From Symbiodinium kawagutii (lineage: Eukaryota; Sar; Dinophyceae; Suessiales; Symbiodiniaceae), in contig VSDK01001190.1 of the NCBI GenBank assembly GCA_009767595.1, positions 385,787-449,786 on the forward strand: a stretch of DNA of 64,000 nucleotides, read 5' to 3'. Below are positions 56,346-64,000 of this stretch, piece by piece. The position numbers were made by a program, and so were the translations under genes. Under the pieces are notes generated by a model, which worked only from the letters and a program-made list of their open reading frames with translations, was not told where the DNA came from and did not search any database. Positions within the stretch are counted from its first letter, which is position 1; each line of letters opens with the position of its first letter.

Positions 56346-56465
56346 GTCATGCGCTGGGTTTACCATTGACAAGATTAACTTTTGTTGCGTTTGTGTACTG
56401 AAGAAACATCGAACATTTTTCCATACTATATTGCATCTCGAAGTCCCAACTCATGTGTGTCCCAG

Positions 56466-56522
56466 GCCAAAGCTACAGCTGCTCTGGAAATGCTGGAGGA
56501 CCCACTTGCGCTGGGGAAACAG
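56466..56522 (+). CDS. 57 bp exon with GC donor
   Basis: GAAGTCCCAACTCATGTGTG then TCCCAG leads to phase 0 AKATAALEMLEDPLALGKQ; the next bases GCTTTC form a GC donor. It has exactly 19 codons, phase 0 at both ends. Ala/Leu-rich helix. Confidence 0.5.
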
Positions 56523-56816
56523 GCTTTCAATTATATAAAGACATGTTAGAATCGTATGATACAGATACGAGAGGCGACCGTTCTGACTGTTCCATTCTTG
56601 AGGGTCATTTTCCTTGGCGTTCTTTCCATCACCCGGCTATACCTATGACGGCTTAACCAGCTAGTTGCACATGGTACGTGGCTGGCGAAGAAAGACGACG
56701 TTCCATTCTATGCACTAGACATTTTTGCTCAGAAAGCTGGGTTTGGGCATTCAGATACCTTGACAGATTCCCCATTTTGCAGCAATGACATCGATGTCGC
56801 CAAAGTCCCAAGACAG

Positions 56817-57189
56817 TGAGGCTACCTGGCGTTTGTCACCTAGACCGGGACCTCGCAAGTCAAAGCCTGACCGGGACCTGACTCCGGAAAAAGTTCCGAA
56901 GCTGCGCCGTAGTCAGGCACAGTTCTTTTCACCTGAGAAGACACCCAAAAAGCAGACATCATCGGCAGCATCCTCAAAGTCACCCCCAACGGCTCCCATT
57001 AAGATCAAGAAGCAGAAGCAGGCATCCCCAACCACTCCCATGAAGATCAAGAAGCAGAAGCAGGCATCTTCAGCTTCTTCGATGAAGAAACCATCCACGA
57101 AAGTGAAGTGTGTGATGAAAGTCATGAAGTCCATGAAATCTTCAATGAAGGTTGCCAAGAAGTTGTCATGCCAGGAGGCTTGGTCAGAG
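56817..57189 (+). CDS. basic Lys/Met repeat exon
   Basis: The acceptor is probably within CAAAGTCCCAAGACAG (56801-56816), which is itself an introner 3' motif. The frame is also open upstream to ATG at 56785 (MTSMSPKSQD), so a start there is an alternative. It reads RLSPRPGPRKSKPDRDLTPE, two near-identical PMKIKKQKQAS repeats, then VMKVMKSMKSSMKVAKKLS. Such Lys/Met/Ser repeats resemble the basic tails of dinoflagellate chromatin-associated proteins (inference). The donor TCAGAG|GTGAGG at 57190 is a strong canonical GT site. Confidence 0.6.
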
Positions 57190-57493
57190 GTGAGGGGAAA
57201 GATTGAAGTGGAATGGACCGACCTGGTGGACTACAATGCTTCCTATCATGTGCCACCTCCATGCAGCTACCAGTCGTTTCTTAACCGCACAAGGGCATAC
57301 ATTTTCATACATTTGAACTATGCTTACTGTAACCCCATGGCTTTGTGAGATGACCTGGGATATGTGAGAGATGAATGATGACATGTGGGACATTGAATTA
57401 TACAGCAGTGCGCAAGATGACAGCAGGCTAGGCTCAAGTAGACTTGGTTTGAATCTTGCAACCCTTTGCCTACACCTAAGGTTTGTGACACAG

Positions 57494-57601
57494 ATGCTGA
57501 AGGAGAATGGATGGACAAAGAAGAGTCGCAGCAGGTCCTTGGCTCTGGACAACTGGGAGAAGACCGGCCACGGTTCCTCTTCTGAGAATTCAGCTGAGTG
57601 A
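57494..57601 (+). CDS. candidate exon, frame ambiguous
   Basis: After TTTGTGACACAG one frame reads DAEGEWMDKEESQQVLGSGQ, another MLKENGWTKKSRSRSLALDN. Both are plausible. Introner motifs lie upstream (57349, 57378) and downstream (57695). Confidence 0.35.
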   Translation: MLKENGWTKKSRSRSLALDNWEKTGHGSSSENSAE

Positions 57602-57917
57602 GGGCGGACCATACCAGACTCGATTGCCCGCAAGCTCATGTAGCGCCTGCTCTCCCATAGTGCTAAGCTTTTCCAGTTGGTCATACAAAGTGAAGATGAC
57701 TTGGGAACATTTGGGAACTAAAGGAGCTCCTTCCTGTAGAAATTCATATCATCACTCTTTCTTTCTGAACGCTTTGCACTGATGACCAGGGACTATGACT
57801 GAACCAAAAAGAAGATGCATTTGTTTGATTATGAACCAGTTTTGAATTCATCCATTTGCTTCCCAACTCCCAAGTCATGTGCTTTCCGGTCTAGTTTGAT
57901 TTAAATTTAATCGGCAG

Positions 57918-58050
57918 GTGCTGCTCTTTTTGCAATCGCTCGGTCAAGAGAAACTGATAAGAGCCAAGTAATGAGACAAGATGGAAGTGGAATCCCGTCA
58001 GTGAGTGCGAAGCGGAAAAAGATGGAAGAGGCGTGTCACTGCTCCACTAA
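57918..58050 (+). CDS. candidate exon, unknown protein
   Basis: The acceptor ATCGGCAG at 57917 follows CAACTCCCAAGTCATGTGCT at 57864. The longest frame reads ALFAIARSRETDKSQVMRQD then SVSAKRKKMEEA; a GC donor (GAAGAG|GCGTGT) is possible at its end. Confidence 0.4.
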
Positions 58051-58680
58051 TGATTCCTCATGCGTTTTAGTTCCTTGCGAAGGACCCTATCCTGGCTGAT
58101 GCTTCGAAGGAAGTCGGGGGACCAAAGCATTTTTTTGATGAGGGCAGTTGCAAGACGTGTTCTGGTCAGGGCTTTGGGGTCAGGAGTTTAGGCAACGAGT
58201 TTGTGAGAAGGCAAGCAGAATTTGCTCTCTTCTAGGCAGCAATTTCGGAGAGAGTACACACTTAACTCCTGAATAATTCGAAGTCAGAGAGATCGAAGCT
58301 GTCTTGCCCTGACTTCGATCTCAAGGCCCTTCAAACGCCACAGGCTGCCTCACCGAAGGCCGGGTGTTCAATAGTTTCCAACATATTTTGAGGTAGACTC
58401 AGTAAAGATGGGTACAGCTATTCCTAAGGCATCCAGCATACGGGCATTTATGTTCCAAGCATGCGCAAGTCCCAGGTCATGCAGTCCACCAACGGTGAAG
58501 TCTAGAGACCGTCCCATATTGCCAGGTATACAAGAACGCTGCAACTCTTTCCGCAGTTGGAAGCCCAGAACAAACCAATTTCGCAAGCAATGGTTGCATA
58601 CGATCCCAATATATCCCAATATATTGTTTTGTTAGGCCATGGTAGGCCATGGGCTGGGTATGTTTCTTGGCTCGTCGCAG

Positions 58681-58878
58681 CGGTTCTGGGGCGAGTTGCG
58701 AAGCGTCGACCCACCACTGCGGAGTCCAAAAAGATTTGCAATCAGAACCATGTTTGCTGAGGCTCCATCCCCACGCCGGGTGGCTCTGAAACGGGATCAT
58801 CCTGTGGAAGTTACAGATCCAGATGAGGCGGGAAGCACACAAGCTGGATTGGAGTCATTGCTGGAACGCCTTACCATG
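58681..58878 (+). CDS. exon, unknown protein
   Basis: The acceptor CTCGTCGCAG at 58680 is followed in phase 0 by RFWGELRSVDPPLRSPKRFA, then APSPRRVALKRDHPVEVTDP and TQAGLESLLERLTM. The protein composition is good. The donor is unclear. No domain recognised. Confidence 0.5.
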
Positions 58879-59050
58879 GATTTTTTTCATGGTCATTGCT
58901 GGCTTGGGGCACATAGACGTATTTTAACTCCAAGCTTCAAAGCTTCCACCTGCTCAGGAGGAGAGCCGGACCAAAAGACGCAGGATGCAATTTGTGCGGG
59001 TTCTTTACTCAGAAAATTTGATTTTGTTTCATTGTTGTTGTGTTTTTCAG

Positions 59051-59079
59051 GTTCACCTCGCGCAAACAAGATGCAAAAT
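59051..59079 (+). CDS. 29 bp micro-exon
   Basis: TGTTTTTCAG before and GTAAGATTAT after give a canonical acceptor and donor around GTTCACCTCGCGCAAACAAG plus ATGCAAAAT. This is the cleanest GT-AG exon boundary pair in the region, although the exon is very short. Confidence 0.4.
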
Positions 59080-59134
59080 GTAAGATTATATATTTATATA
59101 CATATGGAGGATAACTATCATTTTTGGATTCAGG

Positions 59135-59305
59135 AAGGGCTGATCAATCTATGCTAGAATTCTTAACCATTACCCTCGAAACACCTGAGGCTTCTCAAGT
59201 GGAAGAGGCTCCCGCAGCGAGTGTCCGGCACTCAACGAGTCCCAAGAAATTTCAAGAGCCATCAAGAGCCCAGGAATTCCAAGTTTTTTTGTCTTTCAGG
59301 AAGGG
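59135..59305 (+). CDS. duplicated exon, copy 1
   Basis: After TTGGATTCAG at 59134 and GAAGGGCTGATCAATC, the frame reads TLETPEASQVEEAPAASVRH then STSPKKFQEPSRAQEFQ. A near-identical block (59461-59615) repeats it, including the GAAGGGCTGATCAATCTA tag, which occurs three times (59135, 59299, 59589). Confidence 0.45.
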
Positions 59306-59460
59306 CTGATCAATCTATGATTGAATTCTTAACCATGGATATGCCCACATATCCCAAGTCATGCAGCATCGGAGTTTTATCATCTAGGCATTGGATAGTT
59401 AGGTTTCAATTTCCAGGTTGTTGAGCAAATATGCCTACCACATCCCAAGTCATCCTGCGC

Positions 59461-59572
59461 ACCCTCGAAACACCTGAGGCTTCTCAAGTGGAAGAGGCTC
59501 CCGCAGCGAGTGTCCGGCACTCAACGAGTTCCAAGAAATTTCAAGAGCCATCAAGAGCCCAGGAATTCCAAG
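59461..59572 (+). CDS. duplicated exon, copy 2
   Basis: The sequence following CATCCCAAGTCATCCTGCGC matches copy 1 with one visible substitution (AGTTCC for AGTCCC). Here the introner 3' motif directly precedes the copy, whereas in copy 1 it is absent, so the two copies differ in their upstream intron. Confidence 0.45.
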
Positions 59573-59696
59573 TTTTTTTGTCTTTCAGGAAGGGCTGATC
59601 AATCTACGATGGATGGATGACTTGGGATATGCACTTGTGCATGTTGGCTTTTGCATGGTATCAGAATCTGATTCCATTTAATTTCCAGTGACTTAG

Positions 59697-59750
59697 GTGA
59701 TTGCGAAGGCCAAAGAAGCGAAGCCCGATCCAGACACCATCGTAATGGAA
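59697..59750 (+). CDS. short exon
   Basis: After GTGACTTAG at 59696 the frame reads in phase 0 VIAKAKEAKPDPDTIVMEE, with a possible GC donor GAAGAG|GCTAGG. A stop follows 18 bp later. Confidence 0.45.
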
Positions 59751-59982
59751 GAGGCTAGGTCTCAAATCTAGTTCGCTGGATGTTCAATATCAGGAAACGT
59801 ACGTGACATGGGAGTTGGCATACTGTTTACTGATTGGCGCTACCTAATCATTTTAGTTGCATATGCGTGAGTACAATATTTGTATGATTGACCCACCAAT
59901 GCACCGTCAGCTTATATATGCCTTTAAACCCGTGGGTAATTACACATAAAGTGAAGCTTGGGAACCAATTCTTGATATTCAG

Positions 59983-60173
59983 GTGGCCAAGAAGTTCCCT
60001 GATGTCCGGGTCAATCGCAAGAGCTGCTCGATCAATGTGCACAGCTTCAAGAAGACCTTTCGAGTGAATGCCACCATGGACTTGACACATGCTGCTCAAA
60101 AGGCACATGCCTATGTGGAAGCTGGAAAGGCGATCTGGAAGGATCTGAGCCTTTTGAAGAAGACGCTGTGTTG
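59983..60173 (+). CDS. 'FPD' domain exon, copy 2
   Basis: The acceptor GATATTCAG at 59982 is followed in phase 0 by VAKKFPDVRVNRKSCSINVH, FRVNATMDLTHAAQKAHAYV and EAGKAIWKDLSLLKKTLC. It is homologous to 53806. Upstream, GTGACATGGGAGTTGG at 59803 marks the 5' end of the preceding intron. Stop TGA at 60172; if the gene continues, the donor precedes it. Confidence 0.6.
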
Positions 60174-60294
60174 AAAAAAACACATTTGGATTTCTCAGAT
60201 TGGCTTGAGTTGATTTTGTGTAGTGATTCCTAAAATCATCAGGTTGGAGTCAAAAATCACATGACCGCTGTTCCAATCATTCTGTTACCATAAC

Positions 60295-60870
60295 ATGGGA
60301 CTAGCGCAACCAAGGGGGGAATTGAAGAACGAGTGCGACAAGCTCCATGTGTCCAAGAAGGGGGGCGTGGATGAATTGAAGGAGAACATCCTAAGGAACA
60401 AGCTTTCAAAGATGAACATAGACGATTTGCTCGAGCATGATGTCAAGACTGCTGCCACGAGCGCCAACGAGCTTCACCCACAGTCACAACTCCCAGGACA
60501 CCAAGCTGCTGATCACCCATCAGAGGGAGCACCACTTCCAGGGCCAGCAACAGAGCCAGCAACAGAGCCAGCACCAGTGCCACAAGCGCCTTCACATGGT
60601 CAGGATGCTGCAGCTGCTGATGGAGGTCAAATGGTTTTGTTTGGCAGGGAAACATTTACCATGGATATCCTTGAAGCCAACGACAAGACTGAATTCTTCC
60701 AGAACATGGAGGATGATCCAAATGCCGTTGTGACTGTGCAGCCAGGCCAGAAAGATTTGCTGGAGGCTGGTGAGCATGGTGTCATACCAGTTGCTGCGAT
60801 GATCAAGGTCATGCAGGGCTTCCAAGAAACACAGAGCGGGGGAGATCATGTTGCATTGCTTTTGGCAGGC
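60295..60870 (+). CDS. SAP-like DNA-binding exon, copy 2, with long C-terminal extension
   Basis: Reads PRGELKNECDKLHVSKKGGV then DELKENILRNKLSKM, aligning without gaps to the SAP-like segment at 54096 (12 of 34 identical by eye). It continues with a Pro/Ala-rich linker containing ATEPATEPAPVPQAP, then FGRETFTMDILEANDKTEFF and an acidic/hydrophobic stretch to about residue 190. The motif ATAACATGGGACTAG overlaps the possible ATG at 60295, so the exon may instead begin a few codons later. The long size contrasts with the 170 bp of copy 1. Confidence 0.6.
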
Positions 60871-60994
60871 CTGGTTTGCTTCAAACAAAAGTTTGTTTGC
60901 ATCCTAAAACTGTCAGTGTTCAGGTTGGTTTGCAGAAGGTGAGAGAAACCCCATTCATGATTTAGTTTAATGCACACCAGTCCTGTGTCACCAG

Positions 60995-61326
60995 GTGAAG
61001 AAACTTTCAAGAAAACCAAAATTTCCAGAAAGATTGTCAAGCGAGTCATCATGGGACCGCCGGACATGTGGACGAAGGAGACTTTGACAGACGACCGATC
61101 AGCTTCAGACACTTTGGTTCCTTTGGCTTTGCTTTTGAAACGCGGAAATGCTCTGGAAACCGCTGCCTTTCTGGAATCACTTGAGATGGGTCTGGATGGC
61201 ATGCCTTTGGTCGGCTACATAACACCCCAGGAGGGCATCGACTTGTGCAAACCCTCTTCATGGTCCGACCCAAAGTTTCTGGATTTTGGTTCCAAGGACA
61301 TCAAGGTGCTGGGAGGGAGCCCTCAC
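60995..61326 (+). CDS. exon of ~110 codons, unknown protein
   Basis: The acceptor TGTCACCAG at 60994 is followed by EETFKKTKISRKIVKRVIMG, PPDMWTKETLTDDRSASDTL and LLLKRGNALETAAFLESLEM. It ends in GGSPH before TAG. The introner motif CTAGTCCCATGTCATGCGAC at 61326 overlaps the stop, so the intron end and the exon end are close together and the exact donor is unclear. No domain recognised. Confidence 0.55.
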
Positions 61327-61439
61327 TAGTCCCATGTCATGCGACCACAGGTGGTCCCATGGCTGTGTGTTAGTTTTTGGGTTGATTTTTTTTAAAAGCA
61401 CCTGTGACAAAATGGATGAGCAGAAACTTGTCTTGGCAG

Positions 61440-61538
61440 GTCAGCGTGATTCTGAAGGGCAAGTATTCCTCGCTCAAGCAAGGCTTCAGATTTTTGCCAG
61501 ATGATGCGAATCTTGCTGGAGAATTCATAATATTTAAT
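61440..61538 (+). CDS. 33-codon exon
   Basis: The acceptor CTTGGCAG at 61439 is followed in phase 0 by VSVILKGKYSSLKQGFRFLP and DDANLAGEFIIFN before TGA. The composition is good; the donor must precede the stop if the gene continues. Confidence 0.5.
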
Positions 61539-61574
61539 TGAACATCGTGGAAGCCATCGGTTATCCTTTGCACT

Positions 61575-61662
61575 CGGTTCTCTTTTTGAATTCAGTTCTC
61601 TTTTTGAATTCGGTTCTCTTTTTGAATTCGGTTCTCTTTTTGAATTCGGTTCTCTTTTAACA
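61575..61662 (+). repeat. 18 bp tandem repeat, five copies
   Basis: The unit is GGTTCTCTTTTTGAATTC. It lies within an intron just upstream of the acceptor at 61674 and acts as a long pyrimidine tract there. Confidence 0.9.
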
Positions 61663-61674
61663 ATGATTCCTCAG

Positions 61675-61822
61675 GAAAGGATTCAAAAGGACATCTGAAG
61701 AAGTCATGGCTCTAGCAAAGGAGGTTGTTGAGCAAGACATTGTCACAGCATCAGAGATTGCCCAAGATGCTTTGAACAGCAGGAAAAGGAAAATGGAAGA
61801 AGGCGGGCAATGCTTGAAAACT
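61675..61822 (+). CDS. helical exon
   Basis: The acceptor TTCCTCAG at 61674 is followed by KGFKRTSEEVMALAKEVVEQ, DIVTASEIAQDALNSRKRKM and EEGGQCLKT before TAA. Helical and charged. Confidence 0.55.
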
Positions 61823-61883
61823 TAAACAAGGATAGTCTAGGAGCTCCGACAGTAAACCAGCAAGTCCCATGTCATGTGCTTCC

Positions 61884-61888
<5 letters not shown>

Positions 61889-61914
<26 letters not shown>

Positions 61915-61916
61915 TT
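61889..61916. repeat. CA/TA dinucleotide repeat
   Basis: CACACACACA followed by TATATATATA, 10-20 bases downstream of the introner motif CAAGTCCCATGTCATGTGCT at 61861. Confidence 0.85.
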
Positions 61917-61991
61917 ATCAGGTATACATCCTAGTATAATTATAGTATAAATCAGGGTTGCTAGCTCTTGGGATCAGATTTGAACTTGCAG

Positions 61992-62590
61992 GCGCACAAA
62001 AGCTTGTGGAATTGCAAGACCGTTTCAACCGGACGCTATCAGAGATCACCCAGCACAAGGAAGAGTCGAGGGTGTGCGCAGCTTTTACTGAATCCCTTCA
62101 AGGCAGCAAAGATCTCTTCCAGAACAAGCCTATCAGTGATTCGGACTTGCTGGAAATGTGTACGGAAGATATCAAGACCCACGTCTATATCACCGACGCG
62201 TTCCTTCCTGCCATCATGAAGAAAGTGAGAGCTGAGCACTCTTCTGAAGACGACTCTGGAAAGTTTCCGGGCAGAACGATCTTGAAGCACGTCTTCTTCG
62301 AGTTGAAAGAGGTGGAAGAACGGTCTGAAAGAAGCTCAAAGAAACACAATCTGGCCAAGAAAAGTCTGCAACTGCACACTAGAGCTGCTGAAGGCATCAG
62401 TGCCAGGCAAAAGAAGGCTGAACTGAAGTGTTACAAGATCTTAGATGCAGATCCAGTGGAGCAAGAGCAGAAGCTTGCTCGCCGGAACCAGTTGAATCGC
62501 AAACGGAAAAACATCCAAGCCGAGAAGATCAAGAAGCAGCGGCCAGCGGACGATTTGATGGAGGCTTTGGGGTTGAAACATAAGTCCTAA
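61992..62590 (+). CDS. coiled-coil exon of ~200 codons
   Basis: The acceptor GAACTTGCAG at 61991 is followed by AQKLVELQDRFNRTLSEITQ, LEMCTEDIKTHVYITDAFLP, FFELKEVEERSERSSKKHNL and a C-terminal basic coiled coil (ARRNQLNRKRKNIQAEKIKK). Stop TAA at 62588. The motif TAAGTCCTAAGTCATGGCAG overlaps this stop, so this may be an exon read into the next intron. No domain recognised beyond coiled coil. Confidence 0.6.
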
Positions 62591-62726
62591 GTCATGGCAG
62601 GTACATAGATGTATGTAGTGAAGCAACTGACCATGGCCCATTGTCTTTCTTCCAACATGTCCAAAAAATGTTGGTTCCAATTATGTATATAAATCTCGAT
62701 CGGATTGATTGGTCATGCGCTGCCAG

Positions 62727-63164
62727 GTCAAACCATCAAGCAGGAGGCTGTCCATCTATGAAAAGCTTCAGATCGTGAAATACGCTGAGCACCTGGAAGA
62801 GGAGCACGAAAAGGGCAAGGCAAAACTGCAACGGAGAAAAGGGAAAAAAAACCCCAAAGTGAGAAAGTATTGCAGGGGCCTCAACGTCCAAGCCATGTGT
62901 GCCCAGAAGTTCGCGGGGCAGCTGCGTGGTATCAAGGTGTGCCAATTGCGACAACAAGCCGCCAAACAGAAATGGCATGAGATGCCAGAACAGCAGCAAA
63001 AGCAAACCTTTCAACTAGCTGACAGCCAAAAGATGTCCTTGGGGCTGGAGTCTGTCAAAGGCTGGAAAAGTCTGAGCCAAGATCCAGGAAAGCTTGCCAA
63101 CAGGATGAAGTCCAAGGGAAAGCTCCCAAGGTGGAATGTTCCCACAAAGGTGTTGGAGGACTGA
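62727..63164 (+). CDS. exon with helix-turn-helix-like start
   Basis: The acceptor GCTGCCAG at 62726 is followed in phase 0 by VKPSSRRLSIYEKLQIVKYA and EHLEEEHEKGKAKLQRRK. RRLS-x-x-EKL-x-IV-x-YA is the pattern of the first helix of pogo/CENP-B-type helix-turn-helix domains, common in transposases and proteins derived from them. The next part (GLNVQAMCAQKFAGQLRGIK) could be the recognition half. It ends VPTKVLED before TGA. The call is by pattern only. Confidence 0.5.
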   Translation, partial: VKPSSRRLSIYEKLQIVKYAEHLEEEHEKGKAKLQRRKGKKNPKVRKYCRGLNVQAMCAQKFAGQLRGIKVCQLRQQAAKQKWHEMPEQQQKQTFQLADSQKMSLGLESVKGWKSLSQDPGKLANRMKSKGKLPRWNVPTKVLED

Positions 63165-63301
63165 ATCAGCAGACTGAGACCTGGATCCCCATGACAAATG
63201 TGTTCGTAAGTGTGATGACATAGGAGTAGTGCCTGCAACCGTGTTTGAAAACACATAGAATTATTTACCTGGTTTCAAGGCTAGGCTATCATTCATCGCA
63301 G

Positions 63302-63403
63302 GAACTGGACGCTGCTATGGTGGAATGTGCAGTTGGAAAGTCCCTGGTCACGCAGCGGCGAGACATTGTGCTCAACCGCCACTGCGCACTTCGGCAGCAA
63401 GAA
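63302..63403 (+). CDS. 34-codon exon with canonical GT donor
   Basis: The acceptor TTCATCGCAG and the donor GAA|GTAATT give exactly 34 codons, phase 0 at both ends: ELDAAMVECAVGKSLVTQRR then DIVLNRHCALRQQE. The preceding intron begins GTAAGTG (63206) with GATGACATAGGAGTAG only 8 bases in. Confidence 0.6.
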
Positions 63404-63578
63404 GTAATTTTATATCTATGTATGTAATCAAAAAAGTATTTGGGCTTCAATGGGCTATAAAATTATGTTGGAAGAATTCACAATGATTGTAGACCACCAT
63501 TTCCCAAGTCATGGGTTCTCTGGATTTATTTTTTTCTTGGCATTGAATGGCTAAGTATAAGTACCAATATGTATCCAG

Positions 63579-63610
63579 GAGATTGTGGAACTATGCACAA
63601 CAAGTCCCAG
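63579..63610 (+). CDS. tiny exon overlapping an introner motif
   Basis: After TGTATCCAG: EIVELCTTSP, then GTCAGTGC as donor. The coding bases ACAAGTCCCAG are part of the motif CAAGTCCCAGGTCAGTGC, so exon and motif overlap. It may instead be intron. Confidence 0.3.
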
Positions 63611-63676
63611 GTCAGTGCATTACAGGTTTTTCCGCTCACATAGTCAGTGGACGGTTGATATTTCCAGATGGCGATA

Positions 63677-63694
63677 TATATATATATATATGTA
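63677..63694. repeat. TA microsatellite
   Basis: ATATATATATATATATAT within an intron. Confidence 0.8.
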
Positions 63695-63783
63695 TATCTT
63701 CACCCCTTGCATGGGCAGTGGCATGACCTGGGAGTTGTTTGCCATTGGAGGGGAAGGGTTCTCTCGTTCTTTCCAGTATTCAG

Positions 63784-64000
63784 GTTGTGACGGTCAACCG
63801 GCTCGCACGGGAGTACAACAACGGATTGGAGCAAGCCAGGGAACGAGTTGATGAGCACAACAGAAGGCTGGTGGCCGAGCTCACTGCGTCTGGAGTGGGA
63901 AGCCAGGCTATCGAGCAGAGCCTGCTTCCGCCGCCTCAAAGGTGCCCAGAAAATCTTGGAGGCAAATTCGTTCGCCAATTCCTCAACGCTTTCCACTGGA
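63784..64000 (+). CDS. exon running off the window end
   Basis: The acceptor CAGTATTCAG at 63783 is followed in phase 0 by VVTVNRLAREYNNGLEQARE, RVDEHNRRLVAELTASG, EQSLLPPPQ and KFVRQFLNAFHW, open to the last base. The helical, charged first half suggests a coiled coil. The motif CATGACCTGGGAGTTG lies upstream at 63722. An internal donor (CAAAG|GTGCCC at about 63940) is possible. Confidence 0.55.

Noticed and set aside
1-64000. CRISPR arrays, tRNA or rRNA genes, bacterial operons
   Set aside because: The regularly spaced repeats (97 bp satellite, 18 bp and 22 bp tandems) have no unique spacers. I saw no cloverleaf with a T-loop GGTTCGAATCC-type box, no rRNA core sequences and no ribosome binding sites before open frames.

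Overview
This window looks like nuclear DNA of a dinoflagellate, most likely a Symbiodiniaceae-type genome (inference, about 0.6). The evidence is as follows. Coding signal comes as short exons, nearly all on the + strand from 28 kb to the end. Almost every acceptor is followed by G (AG|G), and several donors look like GC rather than GT. Repeat content is extreme, one exon is rich in the MKVMKSMKSSMK type of lysine/methionine repeat, and there is a bacterial-style C5-cytosine methyltransferase. I see no bacterial operons, Shine-Dalgarno sites, CRISPR arrays or tRNA genes.

The window has two compartments. Positions 1-28 kb are AT-rich and gene-poor. They hold CCATCA / TGATGG low-complexity tracts, several inverted-repeat elements (2658-2781, a family at 1268, 4909, 20306 and 21905, an element at 16251-17068, and a nested cluster at 17640-18640), and a series of 130-230 bp GC-rich islands. 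The islands resemble one another and often sit where the tract polarity flips. The only clear gene here is a minus-strand coiled-coil protein at 13947-15220, whose reading frame shifts once.

From about 28 kb onward a 16-base motif, consensus CAACTCCCAWGTCATG, or its reverse complement appears every few hundred bases. Where exons can be recognised, the reverse-complement form lies just inside the donor end of introns and the forward form just upstream of the acceptor. The introns therefore have inverted ends, as expected of introners (mobile introns).

The 28.6-47.7 kb part is a patchwork of recent duplications: about two dozen copies of a ~430 bp unit, a 2746 bp tandem duplication that carries seven exons, a 473 bp tandem pair, and a 1721 bp tandem pair. 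Three intronless inserts (29.9-30.7, 41.7-43.0 and 45.5-45.9 kb) look like retro-derived fragments.

From 48.6 to 64 kb runs a long series of exons. The first part encodes a C5-cytosine methyltransferase: motif I-like at ~49.08 kb, PC motif at ~49.6 kb, ENV at ~49.88 kb, motif IX/X-like at 52.6-52.95 kb. The exon with the last motif continues in frame into an OTU-type cysteine protease domain. A 97 bp satellite lies in one intron of this gene. Downstream, a two-exon module (an 'FPD' domain plus a SAP-like DNA-binding domain) occurs twice, followed by basic, coiled-coil and helix-turn-helix-like exons that run off the end of the window. These exons could be one very large gene or several same-strand genes; sequence alone does not decide this.
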